Part shown: one piece after another, positions 9,248 through 18,437 of the stretch
How positions within the stretch are numbered: position 1 is the stretch's first letter
How the letters are laid out: every line of letters begins with the position of its first letter
From: FEN-1297 sp963787005
Lineage (GTDB): Bacteria; Bacteroidota; Ignavibacteria; Ignavibacteriales; Ignavibacteriaceae
Direction: 5' to 3'
DNA length: 64,000 nucleotides
Assembly (NCBI GenBank): GCA_963787005.1
Contig: CAWBBX010000030.1
Location: 62,001-126,000 of the forward strand
Program-made: the position numbers and the translations under genes
Notes under the pieces: generated by a model
Databases searched by the model: none
What the model saw: the letters and a program-made list of their open reading frames with translations, nothing else
What the model was told of the DNA's origin: nothing

Positions 9248-11047
9248 TCAGGGAAGTACGTTTCCGGTTTTCTTGAATTCTTTTATCCAGCCTTCCCTGG
9301 GATACAGCGAGGGTACGGCCATTATTTTTCCGCCGAAGCCTATGTATCTGAAAGTCACCATCTGTATCGGGGTAACGCTTACGTCTTTAAGTCTGTCCGG
9401 ATAAAGTTTAACGTTCTCCCCGCCCGCCAGCTTAGTTATGTATTTGTCGAGTACATCTCTTCTGCGTTTTGCCAGAAGCATATCGCGCGCAACCTGTATA
9501 CTTTTTTTCACCGCAGTCTCGGACACTAATGATTTTTTATTAAGCACCCTGAAAATTGTATAAGTATTTTTCACGAAAACCGGACCGTAAATATCCCCGT
9601 AATTAAGCTCAGCCAGCACAGCGCCCAACTCTCCGAGCTCGGAAGCGCGCATCCATACAGCGCCGGATGTATCTTCATTTCCCTTTTTCATTCCGTTAAG
9701 CCGGTTCATAATCTCCGCGGCCCTGTCGAGATTATCGACTTTAAATATCTGCAGTCTCAACTTTATATCTCGGAGCACCTCGTCCTTATGAGTTCTGAAG
9801 TAATCGTTTGTTTCTTCCCTTGTGACTTTTACCGTATCGAGAATTGCGGCCGCCATTTTCTGGGATCTGTACGCGTTGAGAAAAGTGCTTACGTTATATC
9901 TTACCTCGCTCGAGTTCTGAAGTCCCATCTCCCTTGCCTTCTCCGCAAGGAAATGATTCTGCACCATGAACTTCAGAGCCGAGTGAAGTGCGACGGTTAT
10001 TTCATTTATCGTTGCCTGCCCGGCGGCAAATCCGGCTGAGGTTAGATTATCCAGAACGGATTCCAATTTTATATCGCCTTCCCCGAACTTAAGCAGCGGC
10101 TCATTGAGGTACTTCGCATATTCTTCTTTAAGCTTTACTATCTCTGCGGCATTAAGATAATAGTAAGGATCGAATTTCTCCGGATGATGTGTTTTCAACA
10201 GATCAAAAATTGAGTGCACTAGCGGTCTGAAAATATTATAATTGACGTTAACGGTAACACCCTTCATTACCTTCATCAAGTATTCGTATCCGAGCTTATC
10301 TTCCTTTCTGCCCTGTATTACTTTTCTTACCAGCTCCCTGCGGTCCGCCGGCGCGGCAGAAGCGAATTTTTTATTCAATATTTTCTTTACGATTTCAAAG
10401 ATCACCCAGCCGTCGGCGGTGAGAGTCGGTTTAGAAGAGAAGCCGGTCCTATGTCCGAAAAAAGAATCTTCAATATTATTGTTGGATTCGCCGTATCCTA
10501 TTTCAAGAGTATCGTGCCTTACTTTCAAGCTGTCGGCCAGCTTATGAAAATCGACACTGTTTTTTTCAGAATGAGTCGCGTCGTAAAAATTCTGAGCGGA
10601 GATACTGTCGGGAAAATAAAATGCATTCACCACGTAAAAATAGCTCGAGATCTTAATGCCTTTATCAATCTCGCTTTCGCTCACTTTTGCTTTTGGAAGA
10701 ATTTCTTTACGGTAAAGCGCGTCTCGAAGAAATATTCTCTCAATATTCCTCTTTAAATCTTCATCATTTTTATCTATACCGGGAATGTCCTTTAACGCCG
10801 CGGCTGATAAAAGTCTTTCGGCAACTATGGAGTATAAAAATCCGCGCTTTGCCTGATAAAGATTATCTTCAAGTCCCTTGCCGGGATAAACGGACATCTC
10901 GAACCTTGTCTTAAACTCCCCGCTTGTAACGGGCGACCCGTTTATAACCGCGAGTGTATCTGATTTTTGAGCGGCTGTTGTTCCGTGCGGAAAAATTGGA
11001 TTTAATAAAGTGAGAATAAAAAAAGGTAAGATCGAATGAAATTTCAT
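9248..11047 (-). CDS. Periplasmic SurA/PpiC-like peptidylprolyl isomerase
   Basis: 599 aa with an N-terminal signal peptide (FHSILPFFILTLLNPIFPHG). A SurA/PrsA-type N-terminal chaperone segment follows (LAVINGSPVTSGEFKTRFE). A long helical middle leads to a C-terminal parvulin (rotamase) domain at about 430-510, with GAVWMRASELG, LNYGDIYGPVFVKNTYTIF and VLNKK. Proteins of this type help outer-membrane and secreted proteins fold. The pattern is divergent, so isomerase activity is not certain. It lies between the GT2 cluster and the secreted amylase, and a chaperone role for exported proteins would fit this neighbourhood. The start is supported by the signal peptide. Confidence 0.8.
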   Translation of the reverse strand: MKFHSILPFFILTLLNPIFPHGTTAAQKSDTLAVINGSPVTSGEFKTRFEMSVYPGKGLEDNLYQAKRGFLYSIVAERLLSAAALKDIPGIDKNDEDLKRNIERIFLRDALYRKEILPKAKVSESEIDKGIKISSYFYVVNAFYFPDSISAQNFYDATHSEKNSVDFHKLADSLKVRHDTLEIGYGESNNNIEDSFFGHRTGFSSKPTLTADGWVIFEIVKKILNKKFASAAPADRRELVRKVIQGRKEDKLGYEYLMKVMKGVTVNVNYNIFRPLVHSIFDLLKTHHPEKFDPYYYLNAAEIVKLKEEYAKYLNEPLLKFGEGDIKLESVLDNLTSAGFAAGQATINEITVALHSALKFMVQNHFLAEKAREMGLQNSSEVRYNVSTFLNAYRSQKMAAAILDTVKVTREETNDYFRTHKDEVLRDIKLRLQIFKVDNLDRAAEIMNRLNGMKKGNEDTSGAVWMRASELGELGAVLAELNYGDIYGPVFVKNTYTIFRVLNKKSLVSETAVKKSIQVARDMLLAKRRRDVLDKYITKLAGGENVKLYPDRLKDVSVTPIQMVTFRYIGFGGKIMAVPSLYPREGWIKEFKKTGNVLP

Positions 11048-11107
11048 CTGAACTCTTTCAATAATTGGGACGTAAGGGATTCAAGAAAAACAACACATTA
11101 AATTTAT

Positions 11108-11122
11108 GTTATGCGGCATAAC
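11108..11122. promoter_or_regulatory. Small palindrome upstream of the PPIase gene
   Basis: GTTATG-CGG-CATAAC is a perfect 6+3+6 dyad 60 bp upstream of the PPIase start. It could be an operator; no regulator can be assigned. Confidence 0.25.
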
Positions 11123-11161
11123 TAATTCAACCTAATTAAAATCCGCCTGCAATTTTTAAAT

Positions 11162-11207
11162 GGCCTGCCCCCGGAGGGAGGCAAAACCTCCGGAGTATGG
11201 GCAAGCC
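11162..11207 (-). terminator. Strong hairpin after the GH13 amylase gene
   Basis: A two-tier stem lies immediately after the amylase stop codon. The inner CCGGAGG pairs with CCTCCGG and the outer TGCCC with GGGCA. A short A/T-rich stretch follows on the minus strand. The U-tract is weak, so it may equally be an mRNA-stabilising or REP-type hairpin. Confidence 0.6.
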
Positions 11208-11208
11208 A

Positions 11209-14200
11209 TTATTTGAGGAGGATCATTTTTCTAACAGCACTAAAAGTTTCGCCTCCCGAAAGCGGAATTGCTTCTATCGTATAAAAATATACGCCCGATG
11301 CGTAAGCGGAAGCATTCCACGAAATCTGGTGTATCCCTTCGGTTTGTATTCTGTCTATAAGATGACCGACCGCCTGGCCGAGAATATTATATACAACTAT
11401 TTTCACTCGACTTGCGAGCGGAATCGCATATCTGATATTCGTCGCCGGATTAAAGGGATTCGGATAATTCTGTTCCAAATTGAATGCAGTAGGTAAGGCG
11501 TCTTTCTTTTCAACATCCGTATATGCCGAATTACTGAATATGATTATCTTAGATCCGTAAGCTCCGAGATCAACTTTGTAATTCGACAATGCGGACGGAT
11601 CTATCTCCTCCGAAGTACCGTTGAATACATCGTTCGCATACCATGTTTTCGAAGGATTAAGATTCAAAGTATTATCAGGCACATTAATAACCGGATGAAT
11701 TTCTTTATCGTAAAAATTATTGATCATTAATGCTTTGTTATCTCCCGAAATTCTTAAATAGCTGAAAGCGGTATCCGGCGCCGAATTCCCGACGCTTATA
11801 TAAGTTCCCTGCTGAAGGGCGGGATTTGTATTACGGATTTGGATAAGAGATTTATAATAAACTTCAAGTCCGTAAGGATCATTCCAGCCTATCATGTTCC
11901 TCTGTGTCAGCTCGCCGGTTTCCTGTCCGGCGTAAATCATCGGAACGCCCGGCTGCGTAAGCAGCATCGCAGCGGCCATCTTTGTCTGCCCCATACTATA
12001 ATCAGAAATAAATCTGTCCTCATCGTGATTTTCTAAAAATCTGAAAGGCCTTACATACGACGGATAGCTGGAGCTTTCATACCAATTAAGCAGACTGTCG
12101 ATAGATGAGATCTTCGCGTTGTGGTTCATAACCGACTTAAGCTGATTATAAAGAGGCCAGTCGTACCCGCTGTCGAATTTATCGTCGAAGTATTTAACTC
12201 CGTCGGCGCTCGCCTCGGCCAAAAGGAAAATATCCGGCTTAATATTTTTCAACTCGTTCCTGAACCTCTGCCAGAAAGCAGGGCCCGACGGTCTTGTATC
12301 GTTCACGCCCCAGGCTACGTCGCAGCGGTATCCGTCAATATTAAAATCCTCTACCCAGTATTTCACCATACCGATCAAATAATCGCGAACCCATTTTTCT
12401 TCGTAATTAATATTCGGAAGATCCCACCAGTTGAAAAGATACTTATAGTTTCCGTTCGCGTCCCACTGATAAAAATTATAATACGGTGAATACTTCCTAT
12501 ACTTATATGCGTCTTCCATAAAAGGATGAACGGCGCTGGTATGATTTATAACTAGATCCATAATTACCTTAATGTCGTTCTGATGCGCCGCGTTAATAAG
12601 ATCGGTAAAGTCCTGCTTTGTACCGAGATCCGGATTGATATCGAAGTAGTCGGTTATATTATAACCGTGCGGTGAGGCGGCAGGCATAATAGGCATAAGC
12701 CAGATGCAGTTGATCCCGAGTTTCTTCAGCCTGGAAATTCCCTGCGTTATAGATTTAAGGTTGCCGAAAAAGCTATATGAACGCGGGTATATTTCGTAAA
12801 CCACGGCCTTGTCAACCCAGGACGGATGCCAGGTTTTCAGATCTACTGTATACGCTTTACCTGAATCAACCGTTATTACGGCCCTCGCCCAAATTGTATC
12901 CTTCGATGTTGATGCTTTCAGTGTATAATAATATTCGCCGTCAACGGAAGGAGAAGCAAAATTGATAGATGATGAACCGGTCCCACTTAAATTTGTGGCA
13001 GAAGGATTCGAAGGATCGGCGGTCCAGCTGAAACTAACGGGAAGGCCATTAATATTTGTAGAAGTGCCCGCGTCTATCGTTACATTACTTTGTCCGATTG
13101 TATAGCTTAAATTAATCTGAGTTCCGTTCGGTGCATGATAAGCAAAAACTATCCCTTTACTTGATGAAGCAACAGAGTTTTTTACGATCGATGCGCTAAT
13201 TATATTCGTTCCTTCTTCAAGAGGAAGTAGCGCGCTGAAAATTCCGTTTGAAACGGAAACGCTGGTATCGAATACGGTGCTTCCGTTCTTTACATGGAAG
13301 GAAGCGGAAGTTATCGAGACATCTCCAACTTGTCCGAAAACCCTTACCGTATCCTCATACCAGTCACCCCCGTCCGTTAATAAATTAACCGTTACTCTAT
13401 TCGCAAGCTGCGCGCTTATTTCCGCCGGTGTAATTCCGGCAGAGCCTCTGAACTCGGTTCCGATCTTCGCTTCTCTCGGTCCGCCCACAAAATAAGGAAG
13501 GATATAATTTGAGAGGATCCTATGCTGTATAAAACTGCTTTCGAAGAATGCAGCATCGTACACATCCGGATTTCCGGCGAGGTCGCTGCCGCCAAGACTG
13601 CCGCCGGCTTTAATAATTCCGCCTGAGTTAGCGAAATATGAAAACGCTCCGAAATACCATTTGCCAGTGAATGATCCCATGATCGCTTCAAGATCATTTA
13701 AAGCGATAGAGAATTTAAAACTGCCGGAAGTTTGCGCATCATTGTTAATACTTATTGAGGAACCGCTCTGAAGAGGATCTCTCGAAATATAAAGAACGTT
13801 TTCATTTCCGCTAAGCTGGCCGGAGCCCGGTGCGGCTATTATTGCATAAACTCCGCGGTTATTCCATTCGGGCACTTTTATCTCCGCGCCGGAAAGCGAT
13901 TCCACATAACTTCCGTCGAGACTGTTCACTATTTCCAGCGCAATTCTTGTGTTTGCGCTTACCGCCCCCATTTTAATTTCAAATCGTAAAGAATCTGCGG
14001 AAGGATTTAAATTTATGTCTATCGAATGCATGTCCGCCGAACCCGCCGCCGACCCGGAAGGATATTTATATGTACCGATTCCGTCATCGTCATATAAATT
14101 ATCCACATAATGATAACCTGTACCGGCCGCATAAACTCCGAACGATTGATACACATCCTTAGCCGAATTTCCATGCGAGTCTTTAGCAGTAAATTTTATT

Positions 14201-15479
14201 GTATGCATTCCCTGAGTCAGATTATTTGCAGATGCGGAAACTTGATATCCTTCTTTAACCGAATCTACTGCAGCAGTGATTTCATTATCGTCGAGAAATA
14301 CGTGTACGCCTTTTGAATCGATTACTGTGTTGCTGTCGTTTGGCGTTATGATTGCACCGATATTCACTGTTCCCGTCGGATAATTTAAAATGCTTCCTTG
14401 CGCCGGTGCCGTGCCTTCAATTTCGGGAGCGGTAGCGACCGTTTTAATAACGTAAGGATTGTAATCGGAGCCGAGCCTGGGATTATCGGGATCGTTCAGA
14501 TAAGCCGTTGAAGAGCTTGCGCCCGAAATTATAAACTGGTAGCCTGTCTTCACGTTAAGAGGAAGAATCTCCTTGATCTTAAACAAGCCGTTTTCGTCCG
14601 GACCGGTAAGCGGATCGGAGCCGTAGTTATTGAACGAACCCTGGATCGCGACCGACGTAATACTGTCGCCGAGAAACTTCAGGCTAGGACTGTAAGGATC
14701 AAAAGTGAAAAGATACGGCGCCGACAAAATAAGGTTGGAAATCTTGTAAGTAGAAGTATCCGCGGCCGTGAATCCTTCGCTGTTTTTTGCGGTTAATATT
14801 AAAGTATGTTCTCCGAGAGACAGTGGATCCTGCACCTGGTATTTGAATGAGTTCGAATCAGGATCGTAAAAAGACGAACTGTTAGGTATTTCGGTACCGT
14901 CAATCGAAAATATAATACTTGAAATATCAAGACTGCTTTGCGGTCCTACCGCAATTTTAGCGGTAACCAGCGGAGATTTTTCTTTTGTAATCGATCCCGA
15001 AAGCGGAAGCAGTCTGTATATCATAGGATCGGTTACGTAAAGGATGGAGTTGTTATTGTCGTCGGGATCCATATTCGGATTTTGAGGATCGGGTATCCAT
15101 GCGGTTATGGAAGTATCCTTACCGGAAATTCTGTAGGTAACAAATTTATACTCATAGAATCCAGGACCGAGATAGGTATACTTCCTTGCGGTGTCGGGAA
15201 GTAGATTTACCGTAACGCCCCATTTATTGCCGCCGAGATTTTTTAGAAGCAAAGGATGACGATTGTAATAATCGCCCCAGTTATTGAACGATCCGTTTAT
15301 TCCCACACCTGTCTCGCCCGTCTGCAGGGTTCTGGTAATCTCAAATTCAACTGGTATTCCGTTTACGTTATCGACCTGCGCGGCGGCAGGTATAGAAAAA
15401 AAAGAAACAGTACCGAAAGAATTGCGGCTGTTTTAATATTCGATATTAATATAATTTTATTAGGAATTCTTCTCCGCAT
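11209..15479 (-). CDS. Secreted multidomain GH13 alpha-amylase-type enzyme with T9SS tail; frameshift in the signal peptide
   Basis: The uninterrupted frame starts only at a GTG at 15306 (1365 aa), which lacks a ribosome site and a signal peptide. The ATG at 15479 has an excellent GGGAGG site and encodes a signal peptide (RRRIPNKIILISNIKTAAIL), but in another frame. The frames meet at a run of eight T (15396-15403); nine T would give a natural SIPAAAQVDNVNG cleavage region. Numbering from the GTG: two starch-binding-like beta domains (INGSFNNWG, IQGSFNNYG), a glucodextranase-C-like region (about 390-620), Ig-like repeats, then GH13 (about 835-1240) with Asp near 996 (DGYRCDVAW), Glu near 1030 (LLAEAS) and Asp near 1096 (ENHDED). 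It ends in a T9SS domain (QNYPNPFNPATNIRY). It should hydrolyse alpha-glucans outside the cell. Confidence 0.88.
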
Positions 15480-15670
15480 TTTTTCCTCCCTTTGAAAAGC
15501 GGTCAGGTTAAATCGGAATCAATTTTACCTTATAAACAAACTACACACAATTCGTTCGGAATTTTTTTCAGAACTTTGCTGCCTGAGATAGTTATAAACT
15601 ACAAAGCTGCATCTAATATTTCTGGATTTGTTTGAATTGAACTAGCGGCAAAGAGTAATGAATAGATAAA

Positions 15671-15694
15671 TGGGCCGCCTTTGCGAACGGCCCA
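15671..15694 (-). terminator. Hairpin terminator after the starch-binding protein gene
   Basis: TGGGCCG and CGGCCCA form a 7-bp GC stem around a 10-base loop, 41 bp past the stop of the 15736-17229 gene. On the minus strand it is followed by TTTATCTATT, a moderate U-rich tail. It separates this gene from the amylase gene. Confidence 0.6.
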
Positions 15695-15735
15695 TTCATC
15701 AGGAGTAATACATAAAGGAACAATCGGGACAGGTA

Positions 15736-17229
15736 TTATTTCATCAGAAGCATCTTGCGTGTTTCCGAGAATTTGCCTGCCTGCAAGCGGTACATATAAA
15801 CACCGCTTGACAGCTTTGAAGCGTCGAAATTAGCAGTATAACTGCCGGCGCTCTGGAATCCGGCAAACAGTGTGGCAACTTCCTGACCGAGGATATTGTA
15901 GATTTTAAGCGTTACCATGCTGCTTGAAGGAATTGAATACTTGATACTGGTACTTGGGTTAAACGGATTAGGATAATTCTGACTGAGCGTGTAGTTGCTC
16001 GGCATAGAATTAGTATTATCCTTAGTAATGCCGGTAGCCTGACCGCCGAACATATCATTCAGATAAATTGCACCGCCGTCCAGTATAAGGAATACCTTAT
16101 GGTTCAATCCGAATCCGGCTTCGTTATCCATGTAGCTGGCACCGCCGTTTAAGGTATCGACACCCGAGAATACAGCACCATACTTGTATTCTATTGGCGT
16201 AGCAGATTTCGGCGGGAAGATCAGCATAGCAGAATAGATGTTATCTCCTGCAATAGAATCGCCGTGAGCCATATCGCCGTCATCATACAATTTATTAAGA
16301 GTACCGCCTGAAGCCGTATCCGAGAAAAGCCAGTTTGAAGGCCACTGCAGAGGAGATACGCCGCCGCCTACCCAAACACTCTTTAATCCTGTAATCAAAG
16401 AGTTATGATATCTTTCATGAGCACCGGCCATGTTTACGCGGAAGTAAATTGTGTCGGCCGCGGTTGACTGTCCGCCTACCTGTATATCAGGTTTCTGAGG
16501 ACCGACGGTCGTGTCCGCGTTCGGGAAATAAAGTATGTGGTTATCGCCCGCTTCCCAGCCGGTGTTGGTAAATCTAGATTCCGGATCGCAATGGTACTTC
16601 CAATGGATAACCGTACCGGGATTGCCTGTAAATGTAAGATCAACGGTAAATTGAGTCGGATTCAGTAAGTTCTGCGATAATAAAACGCCGGGGCCCCAAT
16701 TCAACGGAGAAGTATCGCCTCTTACTTCAATGGAATCCGTAGAAGGATTAAATCCCTGATTTAACAGATCACTCATGTCGGTTACAATGGTAACCTTAAC
16801 GGTAATACCGATTGTGCTTCTGTTGTTGAAATAAACGAGCGGTATAACCTGATTAGCGTCCGAGGTAAAAGTAAGAGAACGGTTGTCTGACGCCTCCCAG
16901 TTATCCCCGGCAGGTTCGCCGGCAATAACATACTTGTAGCTTACGGTCTTGCCGGCAACTGAATCGGGGAAAGGAACCGTAAGAGTATAAATGGAATCGT
17001 TCGTTGAGCTTTTAGTAAGCATGAAGAAACTGCCGGCCCAGTCACTTTGTCCGACCAGGCTTCCGAAGCTTCCTCTCACAAATACACTGTCTGTTGCAGG
17101 ATCGAAAGCTTTCAGCTGCATCTGAATTCCCATGTTTACCTGGAAGGTAACGTTAACGTCGGCCAGTGCACTACTCGTAAATGCAAAGACCAAAGCTATA
17201 AAAGCTAATGCTGTTAGCCTTTTTATCAT
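15736..17229 (-). CDS. Secreted starch/glycogen-binding-type protein with T9SS sorting domain
   Basis: 497 aa. After a signal peptide (MIKRLTALAFIALVFAFTSSALA) there are two tandem beta-sandwich repeats resembling starch-binding or glycogen-binding folds: one with VFVRGSFGSLVGQSDWAG and VSYKYVIAGE...WEASDNRSLTF, the other with IEVRGDTSPLNWGPG and IHWKYHCDPESRF...WEAGDNHILYF. A third beta region carries SVWVGGGVSPLQWPSNW and YKYGAVFSG. The end is a type A T9SS domain (SQNYPNPFNPSTSIKYS). There is no catalytic motif, so it probably binds glucan on the cell surface for the neighbouring amylase. The palindrome CCTTTGCAAAGG is 59 bp upstream of the start. Confidence 0.8.
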   Translation of the reverse strand: MIKRLTALAFIALVFAFTSSALADVNVTFQVNMGIQMQLKAFDPATDSVFVRGSFGSLVGQSDWAGSFFMLTKSSTNDSIYTLTVPFPDSVAGKTVSYKYVIAGEPAGDNWEASDNRSLTFTSDANQVIPLVYFNNRSTIGITVKVTIVTDMSDLLNQGFNPSTDSIEVRGDTSPLNWGPGVLLSQNLLNPTQFTVDLTFTGNPGTVIHWKYHCDPESRFTNTGWEAGDNHILYFPNADTTVGPQKPDIQVGGQSTAADTIYFRVNMAGAHERYHNSLITGLKSVWVGGGVSPLQWPSNWLFSDTASGGTLNKLYDDGDMAHGDSIAGDNIYSAMLIFPPKSATPIEYKYGAVFSGVDTLNGGASYMDNEAGFGLNHKVFLILDGGAIYLNDMFGGQATGITKDNTNSMPSNYTLSQNYPNPFNPSTSIKYSIPSSSMVTLKIYNILGQEVATLFAGFQSAGSYTANFDASKLSSGVYMYRLQAGKFSETRKMLLMK

Positions 17230-17288
17230 ATCTCTACTCCTTCTTTTGTTTGAAACAAATTATTTAGAAATCGAACTTGTGAATAAAC

Positions 17289-17300
17289 CCTTTGCAAAGG
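17289..17300. promoter_or_regulatory. 12-bp palindrome upstream of the starch-binding protein gene
   Basis: CCTTTGCAAAGG is a perfect dyad 59 bp upstream of the minus-strand start at 17229. Its core resembles LacI/GalR-type operators, and no such regulator is encoded in the window. The half-sites CCTTTG and CAAAGG recur, more widely spaced, in the hairpin upstream of the TonB receptor (25048-25091). Confidence 0.35.
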
Positions 17301-17419
17301 CCCTTTCCGTAGGGTTGAATAAACCTTCAAATATTATCCGGATATCCTCATACTTTCTTATGATTTCCGTTTGCTGCATTACTTCTCTAATAAATCACAT
17401 TTAATTTTATTCATCCCAA

Positions 17420-18427
17420 TTAAAAGCTCACGGATATAGCAAACTTTTGGATATTCTTTAGAAGACCGTAAGTTTCATATGCATAGTCTACTTTAAGAGT
17501 AAGCGTATACGAAAGTTCATAACCGAGACCGAAACCGAATGTAAGTCCTTCCTGGTTATCCGGAATACCGAGCGACTTATATCCAACACGTGCATATATC
17601 ATATTATTCCATGCGTATTGCGCACCGACGTTTACGCTCTCCGCGTTGTCGTTCGGGTGAAGCGCGTCCACAGCTAAAGTAACTACGTTGTCTTCTGTTT
17701 TTACAACGTCCATTGAAAGTCCGAGTCTGAAGAGCAGCGGAAGCGGGTAGCTGTCGGTGAAATACTCCGCCGGGATCTTACTGTTGTTACCGGCTTTGGA
17801 TGCGTCGGGATCGTGAGTTATATAAAGATCCTCGCCGCTCATCCTCATATCGGTTCCGAAATTTGAAATGTTCATTCCGATCTTAAGGTTGTTGAATGGC
17901 GTTATATAAATAAGTCCGGCATCAAGCGCGTAGCCCACGGCCGATTCGTGCCAAATCTGCTGCATTATCATCTTTGCGGTTCCGCCGATTGAAAACCTAT
18001 CAGTAAGATTTCTCGAATAGCTGAGGCCTATCGCTATATCCTTTGCGCTCCATTTTTCTCCGGTACCGTCGGGCATAGCCACAGTTGTAACGTTCTCGCT
18101 TCCGTAGTCGAGGTCGGTTACGCTGATTCCGATAGCGTTATCCTGGTCGAGTGCAACAACGCCTCCGAAGAAATTATAACTAGTACCCAGCAGGTAATTC
18201 GTGTGTTCGATAAGGACTTCGGTTTTTCCGGTTCTGGAAATACCCGAAGGATTCCAGTACAACGCCGTAGGATCGTTTGCAACGGCAACGAACGCACCTC
18301 CCATGCCTATTGCTTTCGGGCCCGCGCCTATCCCGAGGAACGTAGCGGCCGTAGTACCTACCTTATCCTGCCCGTAGATATTTCCTATCAGGAATGTGAA
18401 TATCAATAGCAATAAAACTTTCTTCAT
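17420..18427 (-). CDS. PorV/PorQ-family outer-membrane barrel protein
   Basis: 335 aa with a signal peptide (MKKVLLLLIFTFLIGNIYGQ). The family N-terminus GAGPKAIGMGGAFVAVANDP and TALYWNPSGI is typical of PorV/PorQ/UPF0164 proteins, FadL-like barrels. Alternating strands run to the C-terminal aromatic strand ending FAISVSF, a normal outer-membrane end. In Bacteroidota, PorV shuttles cargo of the type IX secretion system. Many Ignavibacteria carry several paralogues, so this copy may serve the locus's own secreted proteins (inference). It is 10 bp downstream of the 1208-aa gene and probably in the TonB-receptor operon. Confidence 0.85.
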   Translation of the reverse strand: MKKVLLLLIFTFLIGNIYGQDKVGTTAATFLGIGAGPKAIGMGGAFVAVANDPTALYWNPSGISRTGKTEVLIEHTNYLLGTSYNFFGGVVALDQDNAIGISVTDLDYGSENVTTVAMPDGTGEKWSAKDIAIGLSYSRNLTDRFSIGGTAKMIMQQIWHESAVGYALDAGLIYITPFNNLKIGMNISNFGTDMRMSGEDLYITHDPDASKAGNNSKIPAEYFTDSYPLPLLFRLGLSMDVVKTEDNVVTLAVDALHPNDNAESVNVGAQYAWNNMIYARVGYKSLGIPDNQEGLTFGFGLGYELSYTLTLKVDYAYETYGLLKNIQKFAISVSF

Positions 18428-18437
18428 AAAAAACCTC

